A stretch of 64,000 nucleotides of DNA from Struthio camelus (taxonomy: Eukaryota; Chordata; Aves; Struthioniformes; Struthionidae), in NCBI RefSeq assembly GCF_040807025.1, contig NC_090954.1:22200501-22264500 (forward strand), in the 5' to 3' direction. Under the pieces are notes generated by a model, which had not been told where the DNA came from, did no database searches, and saw only the letters and a program-made list of their open reading frames with translations. The position numbers and the translations under genes are program-made. Below are positions 34,466 to 47,827 of this stretch, piece by piece; within the stretch, counting starts at the first letter, position 1; each line of letters opens with the position of its first letter.

Positions 34466-37072
34466 CTACGCTAACCTTTTGTCGTTCATTGCCTTAGCCT
34501 TTGTAATTGATCGTTCCTTTCATGAGCAGTCTTTCTCCCTTATCTCCAAACACTCCACACACACCTCTCCGCCTTTCACTTCTGTTTTCAGCACACAGCA
34601 GAGGCTGCTGTGAATCACATTTCGGCTCTCCCCTGAAGCGCGCTCCAGTCAGCGCAGCCACCGCAATGAGCGAGAGCCGCTCGCGGGGAAACTACGCGGG
34701 GCCAGCGCCGCACGTCGCCTCACCGAAGGTACTGGGGGCGACGGGGGGTAGGGTACGGGCGAATCCATCGGGGTAGGACAGAAAACGGACAGATGCCGAC
34801 TGAAAGCAAGTCAGTTCGAGAGGTTACGCTCAAACAGTAAACACACACACAGTGAACCAGCTGCTAGAGGGTCGCTTAGAAGGAATAACAAACAAATTGA
34901 ACATGCACATAGAAGGAAGCTTCTGTGCGAAAAGTGGTTAATAATGTGTGCTGCTCACGAAACTAATCACGAGACAGTGAGAAACAGTCTTCCCGCAGTT
35001 AAAACGAGAAGGCAGGAAAAACCATTAAATTAGAGAAACTAACAGCACCTTTAATTGAAAATGACGTTAAAAGTGAGTGAGCGGCGGGGAGGGGAGGAGA
35101 TAGCCATGCGCCTTGCAAATTACGAGGCAAATAAAAACCTGCATGAAAGAAACAGATGTGTCCTAACTGAGCTGAACGGAACGCTGGGTAAACTCCAAAG
35201 AAGGGGCTCCATTAGTGCAGGCTGGGCATACCTTTCCAGCAAGCAAATTTCAGTGCTGGATTATTTGTTTCCAAAAGTCAGCCTTGCAATTCATGATTTA
35301 AGTGATCTGCTAAAGCCTTTTCTTTCCATAAAAAGGAAGAAGAAGCATACTTGAGGAAGTCTCGACCGAAACGGAACCTCTCCTCACGTAAAGCAGGAAG
35401 CTGATTTGAGTGTTCTGAAGAAGAGATGGAGCCAACGGATGACAAACACTGATGGAGGGCTGCTGAGCAGTTTTCTAAGAAAAATGTAGGACGAGAAGAA
35501 GGAAATCGAAATGCTTCTGAGTGGACTCGTAGTATCATCAGAAACTGAGGGAGACGTTCCAGCATGCCTAACTATGATAACTCTTAACGAGACAATGTCG
35601 GGGTTTCTGGTCTTCTGTGGCTAGGACAGAAGTAATGCACTCCACCTCTATCGCTGTTAATAAGTACACGTTGCTAAACGTTGCTTTTCCGAGTATGTAA
35701 CGTTCTTGTATCATATCTGCATGTCGGGGAAGGAGAAGACACAACCCCTTTCCTAGCAGCAGACTTCCGTGTTTGAAGGTACCAGAGAGAGAAAAACAAG
35801 AAATCCAAAGCGATCCAACCCAAAGATGTCTCCGTCTCCAAACAACAGAAAATCTATTCCTCTTGGTAAAGATGGAAATACCATCTGCCCTAATAGGAAG
35901 CCACAATTAACAATTCACTCGCATACACGTGACGGCCTGCCGACTAGCCAGAATCCTGGCTTCTCACCCTTGATAGATATGTGTACACACACATCACACG
36001 GGCAGACACGTTTAAAGACACCTGCCTATTTCTCCTCTTTCTGTTCTTGCGTAGAACTTCCAAAAAACAATAAGACTCCAGGAGGGAGAATTTTCAGTAC
36101 CCCTGCAAGCTACTCCAGTATTAGCCAGCCAAAACGCAATAGCACACATATTGCTCGCTTAGCCACTGCCTTTCAGCAAAAAAAAAATAAATAAAATAAA
36201 ATAAAAAACAAAAACAAAAAGAAAAAACGTTCTGGTCTCATAGATTAGACAGACTCAGACATGGTCAAAGTACCGTTACGTTTGCCACAACACCACACCA
36301 TCCCTAGCAATTCAATTTATGACCTCGGCTCTACATCAACGCCCCCCTTCACCTTCGCCTGCATATTAAAGACACAGTGACGACCAGGAAAAGAGACGGA
36401 GCCCTACCACCACCGATGGAAAAGGCCATAAAGAACGCAGAGAAATCATGGCCCTACAGAAGAACCGGCTCCCCTGACTCCAACCCTTCTGCAGCACCAA
36501 CAACTGGGACGGTAGGCGGCGACGCCCGTGTCTTTCTTTAGGGGGGAAGTTAGGCCCTGGCCGCGCCCGGAGGCTCTCTTTTGTCGACCCATTCACAGGC
36601 ACACGCTCACATTTCACCTGGAGATACAGCACCGAAACAACGTACAACATTTGTTTCGTGTTCAACACTATCAAGCAAGTCGTCTCCCTGGGGAAAAGGA
36701 GATCGGGGAAAACAAAAACCCTTCAACACAAAACCCTTCGATCACATTTCCCCCCTACCCAAGTGCAGAATCAGTACACTTCATTGTACACAACGAGGAG
36801 CCACATTCGCTGTTACTCACGTATGCGATTGTCTACGGAACAAACGTGACGGCCGGAACCTTTCAACTGAGCCTGAACGTGTAATTCCTGATGACCCCAG
36901 GGGCACCTTGGTTCACTTCCTGCTTTTAAGCGAAGCGGGGAAAATACTGTCTCCTCCTTTCATGACAAAGGGATCATCCTGTCCCACTACAACGCACACA
37001 TGTGGAAAGCAAACCACAAAAATAATTGCGTCAAGTTAACAACGACCGAGACGTTGGCGACGGCTTACAGAC

Positions 37073-37126
37073 CGACAGTGCATCGGGGTGCGACGGCGGG
37101 TCTCGCGCCGCTCTCCCACTAAAATC
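37073..37126 (-). pseudogene. Relic 2, unit 3 copy
   Basis: Same PPSHPDALS plus GTCTGTAAGCC, past the B4 donor. Confidence 0.45.
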
Positions 37127-37485
37127 CTACCACGACTTGGAGAAGGGAAAAGCACTGTTGCGTGAAGGACGAGGGCCAACAAAGCTCATGAAATGCAAGA
37201 CGGTCAGGACCGAGTATGCAAACAGCACTGCCATTCAGTGTGAGAAGAGACATTCATGCTACTAACGCCTACGACAGCCTAGAAAAAAGAAGGCGTTACA
37301 CTAGTGCTTCCTCCATTCTTTCATTCACTCCAGCGGGCGCCACTCCGTCCTATTTCATATTCAAATAAAACCCCAGGGAAGCACCGCAGGTGGCTAAGGA
37401 TGAGCAAAACTGTAAAAGCACGAATATAGGTCGTAAGAAGACAAGGCAGGGGGCGAGAGGAGGACCGGGTGGTCGGCTTACAGAC

Positions 37486-39921
37486 CTGCACGGCGTCGGC
37501 GTCCGACGGCGGCTCTGCCGGGCCTCGGCTGCTGCTCGGCGTCGGCGTCCCGGGCGCGTCCCCGCTGAGAAGATCCGCGGCGGCCAGGCCGGGCAGCGGG
37601 GCCGGCAGCCAAGCGCACTCGGCCACGGCGCGGCCCGGGGCCACGCACAGGTTGTACGAGTAGGGCAAGGTGCCCTCGCAGAAGTCGGCCGGGAAGGCCG
37701 GGCCGGCCCCGGAGAAGCGCTCGGCGCCCAGGCAGCGCAGGACGGCGGGCGGCCCGGCGCGGCGCACCCGCGCCACCACGGCCAGCGCCACGCTCAGCAC
37801 CAGCAGGGCGCAGAGCAGCGCCAGCGCCAGCACCAGGGAGAACTGCAAATCCGCCGGCGACTCGCCGCCCGCCGCCCGCTCGCTCAGCGCCGGCAGCGCC
37901 TCCTGCAAGCTCTCGGCCAGCACCACGTGCAGCGTGGCCGTGGCCGACAGCGCCGGCTGCCCGTGGTCCTTCACCACCACCACCAGCCGCTGCCGCGGCG
38001 CGTCCCGCTCCGACACGGCCCGCGCCGTGCGCACCTCGCCGCTGTGCAGCCCCAGCCGGAACAGCGCCGGCTCCGTCGCCTGCACCAGCTCGTACGACAG
38101 CCACGCGTTGCGCCCCGAGTCCGCGTCCACCGCCACCACCTTGGCCGCCAGCCACCCGGCCTCGGCCGACCGCGGCACCACCTCGAACGGGCCCGCGCCG
38201 GCGCTCGCCGCCGCCGCCGCCGGCCACAGCACCTGCGGCGCGTTGTCGTTGCGGTCCAGCACGAAGACGCGCACCGTCGCCGTCGAGCTCCGCGCCGGCG
38301 CCCCGCCGTCCTGCGCCCTCACCTCCACGGCGAACTCGCGGCACTGCTCGTAGTCGAAGGAGCGCTGCGCGTACACCGCGCCGCTCCGCGCCTCCACCGA
38401 CACGTACGCCGCCGCCGCCGCCGCCTCGCCCGCGCTGCCGCCCACCAGCCAGTAGCTCACGCGCCCGTTGGCGCCCGCGTCCGCGTCCCGCGCGCGCACG
38501 CGCAGCACCGCCGCGCCCGCCGCGTTGTTCTCCGGCACGTAGGCGCTGTAGGCGCCTTCCTCGAACACCGGCGCGTTGTCGTTCACGTCCGACACCGCCA
38601 GCGCCAGCGCGGTGCGGCTGCAGAGCGCCGGGCTGCCCCCGTCGCGGGCCATCACCGTCACGTTGTGCTCGGACGCCCGCTCCCGGTCCAGCGCGCTCGC
38701 CGTCACCACCTTGTAGGAGCTGCCCGGCGACGCCACCATCGCGAACGGCGTCTCGCCCTCCAGCTCGCACCACACCTTCCCGTTCTCGCCGGAGTCCCGG
38801 TCCCGCACCTTGAGGAGCGCGACGACCGTGCCGGGCGGGGAGTCCTCGGGCACCGGGCTCGACACCGACAACGTCGTTATCTCGGGCGCGTTGTCGTTCT
38901 CGTCGGTGATCTCTACGCGGACTTGGCAGTGACCGCTGAGCCCGCCCCCGTCCCTCGCTTCCACTCCGAAGGTGTACTCCTGCCTCTCCTCAAAATCCAG
39001 AATCCCTTCGCTCCGGATGTCGCCGCTGTCGCTGCCGATGCTGAAGACAGCGCGGACCGCCGCCGGCACGTTGCTGAAGGAGTAGGAGACGCGGCCGTTG
39101 GAGCCCGCATCCGCGTCCGTGGCGCGGACCCGCAGCACCAGCGACCCCGCCGGCAGATTCTCTCTCACTCGCGCCTCGTACGCGCTTTTGCTGAACACGG
39201 GCGCGTTGTCATTGGCGTCGGTCACGTTCACGCGAATCTGCACCGTCCCCGACCTCGCTGGAGCCCCGCCGTCCACCGCCGTCAGCACCATCTGAAAGGA
39301 GCTCTGCTTCTCACGGTCCAAAGCGGCTGCTAACACCAGTTCGGGCTGCTTCTTGCCACTGGCGCTCTCCTTCACTGCCAGCGTGAAGGACGGGGTTTCA
39401 GTCAGCTGGTAACTCAGCAGCGAGTTGCTTCCCACATCCGCATCTTGCGCCATCTCCAGCGGAAAGCGCGCACCAGGAACAGTCCATTCACCGATCTCCA
39501 GATCGAGAGCAGCCTTGCTGAAGACCGGGGAGTTGTCATTGATGTCCTGGATGGCCACGTCGACGTGGAAAACGTTGAGCGGGTTCTGCACCACCGCCTC
39601 GAAACTGACCGAGCAGGACGCGGAGTCGCCGCACATCTCCTCGCGGTCCAGCCTCTCGCTCACGTACAGGTTCCCGTTCTCCGCGCTCACGGCGAAGTAG
39701 GGCTTCTCCGAGCTGATGCGCAGCTTGCGCGCCGGCAGGTCGGCCGGGCTCAGCCCCAGGTCCCGCGCCAGCGGCCCCACCAGGGAGCCGCTGCCCGTTT
39801 CCTCGGGAATCGCGTAGCGCAGCCGCTCCGGCGCCGCCCGGCAGCACAGCGGCAGCAGCACGGCCAACAGCGCGACGTGCCTGGCTGCTGCCCGCCGCTC
39901 CGCTGCTTGCCTCGCTCCCAT
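37486..39921 (-). CDS. PCDHGB: B4: protocadherin gamma-B type variable exon, complete (812 codons)
   Basis: Intact B-type exon. It combines the short EC1 variant LRISSEKPYF (as B2 and B5), the EC1 terminus DINDNSP (as B1 and B5) and the EC2 entry LEIGEWTVPG (as B1). EC4 has RDRDSGENG as in B2 and B5. The exon ends DADAVQ at donor GTCTGT, phase 0. Its 5' leader region contains the expanded CTCTG tract (70 bp against 30 bp in B1-B3). Domain layout, membrane helix and tail match B2. Just past the donor, the non-coding flank begins to resemble B5 and B6 (for example cgcaggtggc near 37,386). Confidence 0.92.
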
Positions 39922-40027
39922 CCCCGCCGCTCGCCGCGCCTCGCCTCCCGTCCTCCGACGCTGCCGGGCTCTGCAGATCCCCCGCTGCTGCCTCGCAGAT
40001 CAAACGGCGGGCCGAGAGACAGGCCGC

Positions 40028-40097
40028 CTCTGCTCTGCTCTGCTCTGCTCTGCTCTGCTCTGCTCTGCTCTACCCTGCCGTGCTCTGCTCTGCTCTG
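40028..40097. repeat. Expanded CTCTG microsatellite, B4 leader
   Basis: Fourteen pentamers: eight CTCTG, then CTCTA, CCCTG and CCGTG, then three CTCTG. It is 40 bp longer than in B1-B3 and identical in structure to B5. Confidence 0.9.
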
Positions 40098-40186
40098 TGT
40101 CCCCGAGGCGGGCGCTGTGCGAGCCAGCAGCCGCCCCGGCTTCGGCTCCGGCTTCGGCTCCGGCTCCGGCGCTCCGGCTCTGCATC

Positions 40187-40203
40187 GGGCAACAGCGGCA
40201 CCC
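40187..40203 (-). promoter_or_regulatory. CSE/CGCT-box candidate upstream of B4
   Basis: Same motif as at B1, but pushed to 266-282 bp from the B4 ATG by 40 bp of extra CTCTG repeat between motif and start codon. Confidence 0.55.
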
Positions 40204-43144
40204 GGAGTCCCCGCGCCGCCACTGCAGCCAGCCCGCGACCGCCCAGGGCCCCGCGGAAAGCCACGCTCTCCCCAGGGGAGCTCGTCATTCAAGAGCTGCT
40301 TCGGAGCAGCCTGGAGGCGTTACCCTGCGCCACCCCCTGCTGTCACAGAAGGTCGCCTCGCGGAAGGAAGGAATCAGTCGCTTTGTCGCGCCTCCGCTTC
40401 GGTAAGTCAGGCCTGGGGTTTCTGTCCTTTGCACCGAAGGTGGTGGTACCGTCATAGGGATATGCAGTAGATATATTCGCTTTGGGCGGGGACAAGAAAA
40501 GCCGCCTGTCGGCAGCATAGCGAAAGCCCCTCCCTTCGACCTCATTTATCCACCCCAACATGCATCACATGAACATGTACACGCCAGCGTCTGCCTGGAA
40601 GCGGCATTTCCTGTACGGTTCGGGCACTGCTCTTGGATTCAGGAGCAGAGCCAGGGGCTGCTTTCGCACCTCAGCCTCGAGAGGTTCGTGTTTGGAAAGC
40701 GATGCCAAACTGCAACACAGCTCCTCTGTAAGGTAACTCGCTTTCAAGGCTGAGCCCTAAACCACAGCGGGTCAGACTTCAGGCAGTAAAAGATGTCCTG
40801 AAGCGAATCACTGTCAAAGCACTTCACTTCCCCTAGTAAATGTCCGGACATAATGCCGGTGCTTCTCTAACCTGCCATGCTCTAGCGAGGTTTCTGGTAC
40901 TTCAGCCATACTCGCCTGGCCTCAGAGTAGGCTGTAATCTAAAGGAAAAAATGATACTGCTTCTGCATTTAAGAGAGAGCAGAACATATTTTGCAGGAGC
41001 ACAAGGGTGATTCCCCACATTTGACAAAGAGCTGCATGTTCGGAATAGAGATGTATTTTAGAGCCAAAAGGTACAGCGCCTGGGAAACAGATCTTATTCC
41101 AGCCACAACTTGGAGCTCCCTTGGGCCAGACCGAGGATATTCCAGCAAGCACTGAACTTTTCTCTAGAAGGCCTAGGAAAGGCCTCCGGGCTCAGCAAGC
41201 ATAAAATTCTTCTCCTAAATTATTACCATGCACAGGAAAAGCTGTACTATAAGCCAAAGAAAGAGCATGGGACAGATTACCAGACGTACTGTAAGCTAAA
41301 GAGCATGAGAGGAATAACAAGAGACGTTTCGCACTGCAGGCATGGCCTAAGTGCTCCTCGTCCCAATTGGACGAGGTGGAGGCATTGGACCGAGGTGGAG
41401 GCATTGGACCTGGTGGAGGAAGCAATTGCCTTCTTGACAACATCACTACAGCATTCAGTGAGTATTCAGAGTATCAAGAAGTATCCTGACAGCACTATCA
41501 GGTTCCTGAGTACACACTGCACGCATACGTTGTTGGCCACATCAACACTGTAAAGCCGGAGGCACGCAGACGATGCCAGCGTGACAGCATTCCCCCAGAG
41601 AGGCAAGTGTTCAGAAGACTTCAGTGACTCGGGACCTTCAGTCACGACCCTCCCACCCCTCGGGAGAAAAGAACAAACAAACAAACAAACAAACAAACAC
41701 ACAAACACACAAAAACCCCAGAACCAGTATCTGTTGGAGGCCTGACGAAGCCAGGAGAGACGCACTGCAGTTCTCCAGGGCTTTCTCAGTGTTGGCAACC
41801 TCCGGGAACCGGGACAGCCATCACTCGAGTCCCACCCCACAAAGGCTTGAAGAGACGGAAAAAAATGCAACACGCATCTTCCATCAACACGAGGTAGATA
41901 TACGTTTTTAGAGTACAGTTCTAGGCTGGGGCAGCGTTCACTGAACTGCATTGCCTCCAACCTCAGAGGTCCAGTGAGACAGTGATACCGACTTGACACA
42001 AAAGCTTTTCGACTGCCCTAGTAACTTTGAAGGCATTCTGCCCTCTCGTAACGACACCAAGGGCTCCACACGCCATTGGGAACCATGCGCCAGCTTGCTT
42101 TCTCACACTTCACCCATACCTTCAAGGCCTAAGGACAGGCTGCCGCCTATAAACATACAGCCGTTGAGCTCCACTCACAAGACAGTGGAGGACCTCCGGA
42201 GGAGCGCAACGGTGATCCCCCACTTAGGTCAAGTGGTGCCTCTGTCGCATGCTCATATATTTCACAACTTGGCACTTACCAAGCAGCCGTTTCGCTCCTC
42301 CAGCCTCTTAGTCCCTCCACAGCTTGGAGCTCACTGTTGGCCCAAAGCAGGGAATGCCAGCAGGCAACCGGCAATACACAGGCACACCGAGGAATGGTCT
42401 CCCGATCGAGGCAGCAGTACCTCCCACTCGCAAAACGCACACTGCATCCTCGAGCGTCCCATTCACCCTTCTGTCACAACGCACCGATTGACACATCGCG
42501 TGAAGCATGTTCTGACACAACGAGCCCCCAGAAGCCTACGCCATCTCCCTGGTCAACGCCTTCTCTCCTGCAGCTCGTGGATTCTCTGGGGGTGCTAGAC
42601 ACAGTCAGGAAATTCATCGTCCCCACACAGGCTCTTCTGGCCGCCTTTCCCCACCACCCAGGGTCAGGCTCCGAACCCACCACAAGTGTCAGGCCTTTAT
42701 ACAGAAGTTCACGCTGCCTACAGGCTTGCCACTCCCATTGCCCGCCGACTCATTGCACCCGTTTGAGATAACTAGCACCAAAGGAAAAGGGCGTGTCCTA
42801 AGAGGAGGGCGAGAAGAACAGCGACCAGCTGACACCCTTTCTAAGCAAATGCAAATAACGAGCCGCTCACCAAGAAAATCCACCTGAAAAACACATTTCC
42901 GTTTCCGCGAGCTCCGCACCCCCTAGAGCACTGCAAAAGCAAATCGTATCGGCAACAGGGACCTTCGAGGAGGTCGTAGCCACACCCGCAGCTATCCCTC
43001 CACCTCTGCTCGCTACTCTCCCGCTCTGTGACAGAAACGACGACGAGCAGGAAAGCAAAGGGACAAGTGCCGCCGCGCAGGGGAAAAGGCGCGAGGAGGG
43101 GCGGAAGCAAGGAGCACGTGGAAAGTCTCGTCAGAGGCACTCAC

Positions 43145-43876
43145 CGGGAGGGCGTCTCCGCTGTCGCTGTCGCTGTCGCTGTCGCTGCCGGCGCCGGCGC
43201 CGGCGGGCTCTTCGGGCAGCAGCGGCGCGCGTTTGTCGGGCGGCGGCGGGGCCGGCAGGGTGTTGGGGCCGCTGGCGCCCGGGCAGCGGCGCTGGCTCTT
43301 GCGCGAGTCGGCGGTGAGCGAGAGCTCGTGCGAGTAGGAGTGGAGGAAGGCGCGGACGCCGTCGATGCCCACGAAGGGCGAGGCCGGGGCGGCGCGCGAG
43401 GCCCCGCTGCCCGCGGCCAGCAGCCGCGAGCGGCGCCAGCGGCGCAGGCGCAGCGCCAGCAGCGCCAGCAGGAAGGCGAGGAAGAGGCACGCCACGGCCG
43501 CCACGGCCAGCACCAGCCAGCGCGTCAGGCTGCCGGCCGGCTCGCCCGGCGCCGCCGCGCCGCTCAGCTCCGACAGCAGCTCCGCCACGCTCTCGGCCAG
43601 CACCACGTGCAGCGTGGCCGTGGCCGACAGCGCCGGCTGCCCGTGGTCCTTCACCACCACCACCAGCCGCTGCCGCGGCGCGTCGCGCGCCACCGGCAGC
43701 CGCGCCGTGCGCACCTCGCCGCTGTGCAGCCCCACGCGGAAGAGCCCCGGCTCCGTCGCCTTGGCCAGCTCGTACGACAGCCACGCGTTCTGCCCCGAGT
43801 CCGCGTCCACCGCCACCACCTTGGCCACCAGCGTCCCGGGCTCCGCCGACCGCGGCGCCAGCTCCACGCCCGACCA

Positions 43877-43933
<57 letters not shown>

Positions 43934-45661
43934 GTACAGCACCTGCGGCGCGTTGTCGTTCTCGTCCACGATGAAGAGCCGCACCGACACGTTGCTGCTC
44001 AGCGCCGGCGCGCCCCCGTCCTCCGCCCGCACCCACAGCCCCACCTCGCGCACCTCCTCGTAGTCGAAGGAGCGCAGCGCGTACAGCGCGCCCGTCTCCG
44101 CGTGCACCGACACGTAGGACGAGAGCGGCGCGCCCCGCACCTGCCCCTCGCACAGCCGGTACCGCACGCGCCCGTTCTGCCCCCAGTCCGCGTCCGCCGC
44201 CCGCACCCTCAGCACCAGCGCGCCCTTGCCGTTGTTCTCGGGCAGCCAGGCGCTGTAGCGCGCCTCGCCGAACACCGGCGCGTTGTCGTTCACGTCCAGC
44301 ACCCGCAGCGGCAGCACCGCGCTGCTCCACAGCGCCGGCGACCCGCCGTCCGTCGCCCGCACCGTCACGTTGTACTCCGACACCTCCTCCCGGTCCAGCT
44401 CCCGCGCCGTCACCACGCTGTAGTAGTCCTCAAAGGACTTCTCCAGCCGGAACGGCAGCGTGCCTGGGAGCGACAGCCGCACCTCCCCATTGGCCTCTGA
44501 ATCTTCGTCCTTCACTTTTAGCAAAGCGATAACAGTTCCCGGGGGGCTGTCCTCGGGCACCGAGCTCACGACGGACGTCACCATGATTTCAGGCGTGTTG
44601 TCGTTGACGTCGATGACGCTCACCAGGACTTTCGCCCTGGCCGAGAGGTCCCCGCCGTCCTTCGCCTGCACCTCCAGCTCGTACAAAGCCGCTTCCTCGT
44701 AGTCCAGCTGCCCCGCCGCCGACACGTCCCCGGTGCGGGCGTCCACCTGGAAGACGCGCGACGCTCCGCCGGGCGTCCTGCGCAACGAGTAGCTCAGCTC
44801 TGCATTGCTGCCCTCGTCCGCATCCGTGGCGTTCACGGTGAGCAGCCGCGACCCCACGGGCACGTCCTCCCGCACGCGCACCGTGTACACCGCCTGGCTG
44901 AACACCGGCGCGTTGTCGTTCGCGTCCAGCACCACCACGCGGATCCGCGCCGTGCCCGTCCGCGCCGGCTCCCCGCCGTCCTCAGCCCTCAGCACCAGCT
45001 CGTGAAACGCGCCTTCCTCCCGGTCCAGCGCCTTCGCCAGCACCAGCTCGGGCTGTTTCTCCCCATCCGGTCCCGTCTGCACGGCCAGACCGAAGTGCTC
45101 GTCGCCGCTCAGCTCGTAGCGCTGCAGGGCATTCAGCCCTGCGTCCGCGTCTTGCGCTTCTTCCAGCGAGTACCGCGTTCCCACAGCCGTTAGCTCACTG
45201 ATTCGGAACTGCAGTTTATCTTGCTGGAACTTGGGAGCATTGTCATTCAGGTCGGTGATTTCTATCTGTAGTTTGAAAACCCTCATAGAGAATTCTACCA
45301 AGATTTCTAAATTTATCAGGCACTTGTCCTCCAGCCGGCCGCAAACTTGCTCTCTGTCTATCCTTTCCGCCGTCACTAAATGGCCGGTCCTGTCATGCAG
45401 AGCGAAATACTGCCGCCTACCTTGGGAAACAACGCGGGCGCCGCGGGCGCGCAGCGCCGCCGGCTCCAGCCCCAGGTCCTTGGCCACGTCGCCCACGAAA
45501 GAGCCCTTCTGCATCTCCTCGGGCACCGAGTAGCGGAGCTGCCCCCACGCCAGCTCCCACGCCGCCACCAAGGCGCACCACAGCAGCGCTCGCCCTCGCC
45601 CTCGCCCTCGCCCTCGCCCTCGCTCTCGCCGGCCCCAGCGCCTCCCTGGATCCGCACGCAT
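43145..45661 (-). CDS. PCDHGA: A4: protocadherin gamma-A type variable exon, complete (839 codons)
   Basis: Intact A-type exon and the longest in the array. EC1 carries VVSQGRR (Q at about mature residue 41) and EC2 entry is ISELTAVG instead of ISETAAVG, produced by six substitutions within 10 bp (45185-45194), some of them silent. The end of EC2 has GGEPARTG (GGQPARTG in A1-A3) and EC4 begins EIMVTS (EIVVTS in A1-A3). Three in-frame repeats differ in length from A1: the RG hexamer of the signal peptide region is one unit longer, the Ala/Gly linker at the start of EC6 is the longest of the array, and the C-terminal Asp/Ser repeat is the shortest (GSDSDSDSDSGD). A private S-to-P change gives SGPNTLPAPP in the tail. 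Ends DALP|GTGAGT, phase 0. Confidence 0.92.
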
Positions 45662-45897
45662 CGCCGCCGCCGCCCCGCCGGCACCGAAATCCCGCCGGCT
45701 CCTCCGCGCCGCTCTCGCTCCGGCACGGCCCGCCGGCCCGCTCTCGCCCACCCCTCCGCCTCGCCGCTGCACGCCTCCGCACCGCCGGGCCGCTCGCAGC
45801 CCGCCCGCACGCCCAGCCGGCCGGCCAGCCAGCCCGGCGCCGCAGCGGGCGGGGCTCGCTCCAGCGCTCCGCTCCCTCCTCTTCTCCTCTCCTCCTT

Positions 45898-45914
45898 GGT
45901 GAGCAGCGGCGCCC
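45898..45914 (-). promoter_or_regulatory. CSE/CGCT-box candidate upstream of A4
   Basis: GGGCGCCGCTGCTCACC on the minus strand, 237-253 bp before the A4 ATG. Confidence 0.55.
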
Positions 45915-46937
45915 GCAGCCTCCGCCGAGAACTGCAGCCACAAGTCTCACCCCAGCCTCCCGCTCCTCCCGTTCCCCACGCCTATCCCGTACTGTCGGGG
46001 GCCGGCGGAAAAGTCAGGCTTCAGGATACACATTTGGCCTGTGGAGAATATGTGCTGCCTTCCTTGCTCTCAAGCTGTTGTCTTCTCTGGACCTCATGAC
46101 ATTAACCTTTCTTTTCCTGAAGGTCACCATGCAAGAAAGGAGGCTGACTTGTGGGTGTGGAACTCCTACCGCACGGCAAAAATCAATTGCTTCCGGCGGT
46201 TTAGGTAAAGCACAACTACATGTATACGACATACCTCTATAACTGTATGCATATAACATGTGCTTTACGACCTTTAGATATTGAATACGCATTGCCACTA
46301 GTCCAAGAGCAGAATCTGCACGACGAATCGCAGGCCTATTTCTTACAGCGCTGCTTACGTTATTTCCCCTCAGTTTTCCAGCGACGAATGGTCACCTGAC
46401 ACCGAATCGACTGTGAAACGACAGCTTCGTTTCGTAACTCGGTAGTACTACTTTTTCGATGATGCCGCCAACGCTACATACCAAGGCATCTGTGCAGACC
46501 ACCTCCACTCCTCCCACCTCCTCAGCAACCCCCAGCAGCCACCCCTCTCTGGAGCACAGCACACAGAGCAAAACGAATTACGCGATCTTTCATCAACCGA
46601 CAGACCGTAATAGTCGGCTGCGTCAGTACCCATGTCCGTCCGCATGGGAACTAATATCGGTATTACACATTTCCACCACGCCTTTCAACTGAGCAGTCTA
46701 CACTGATCAGTGGAACTCTAACGGTGTTCTTGGACACCAGAACCACGAACCTCTGAAAACATTTACAGCTGTTAACCTACGGGAAATATAACGCTACTGC
46801 GTCCCTCCAGTTCATTCAGAAAAGGGGCCATTCCTTTCAAAAGCAGCAGCAACAACAACAAAAAAGCAAAGCCGTACAACAGACAAAACGTTACAAGTGG
46901 TGTACTTAGACTTAGAGGAACACGCAGGCTTACAGAC

Positions 46938-47021
46938 CTGCATTGCACGGGCGTCACACGAGTGCTCTCTCCCGGCAGAGGCTTCGATGGTCGAGACAAG
47001 CGTTTCAGGGGACATCTCCAC
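46938..47021 (-). pseudogene. Relic 1, unit 4 copy
   Basis: Same DARAMQ plus donor-like GTCTGTAAGCC. Confidence 0.45.
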
Positions 47022-47799
47022 CTACGCTAACCTTTTGTCGTTCATTGCCTTAGCCTTTGTAATTGATCGTTCCTTTCATGAGCAGTCTTTCTCCCTTATC
47101 TCCAAACACTCCACACACACCTCTCCGCCTTTCACTTCTGTTTTCAGCACACAGCAGAGGCTGCTGTGAATCACATTTCGGCTCTCCCCTGAAGCGCGCT
47201 CCAGTCAGCGCAGCCACCGCAATGAGCGAGAGCCGCTCGCGGGGAAACTACGCGGGGCCAGCGCCGCACGTCGCCTCACCGAAGGTACTGGGGGCGACGG
47301 GGGGTAGGGTACGGGCGAATCCATCGGGGTAGGACAGAAAACGGACAGATGCCGACTGAAAGCAAGTCAGTTCAAGAGGTTACGCTCAAACAGTAAACAC
47401 ACACACAGTGAACCAGCTGCTAGAGGGTCGCTTAGAAGGAATAACAAACAAATTGAACATGCACATAGAAGGAAGCTTCTGTGCGAAAAGTGGTTAATAA
47501 TGTGTGCTGCTCACGAAACTAATCACGAGACAGTGAGAAACAGTCTTCCCGCAGTTAAAACGAGAAGGCAGGAAAAACCATTAAATTAGAGAAACTAACA
47601 GCACCTTTAATTGAAAATGACGTTAAAAGTGAGTGAGCGGCGGGGAGGGGAGGAGATAGCCGTGCGCCTTGCAAATTACGAGGCAAATAAAAACCTGCAT
47701 GAAAGAAACAGATGTGTCCTAAGTGAGCTGAACGGAACGCTGGGTAAACTCCAAAGAAGGGGCTCCATTAGTGCAGGCTGGGCATACCTTTCCAGCAAG

Positions 47800-47827
47800 C
47801 AAATAATCCAGCAAGCTGGATTATTTG
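47800..47827. repeat. Perfect 13-bp inverted repeat (2-bp loop), unit 4
   Basis: CAAATAATCCAGC, AA, then its exact complement. Units 1-3 have only the right arm; the left arm is replaced by a shorter unrelated stretch (caaatttcagt). Confidence 0.9.

Larger units (their letters stand above)
33106..37485. other. Long spacer between A3 start and B4 donor
   Basis: As the A1-B2 spacer, with relics and an A-rich tract at about 36,178-36,227. Nothing else recognised. Confidence 0.7.
27418..39921 (-). repeat. Tandem unit 3 (A3 + B4)
   Basis: Period 12,504 bp. Shares a 2-bp deletion near 30,427 with unit 5 and the A EC1 block with unit 2. Confidence 0.9.
39922..43144. other. Short spacer between B4 start and A4 donor
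   Basis: Expanded CTCTG tract, CGCT motif, then sequence as in unit 1; CAAA microsatellite at about 41,673-41,715. Nothing else recognised. Confidence 0.7.
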
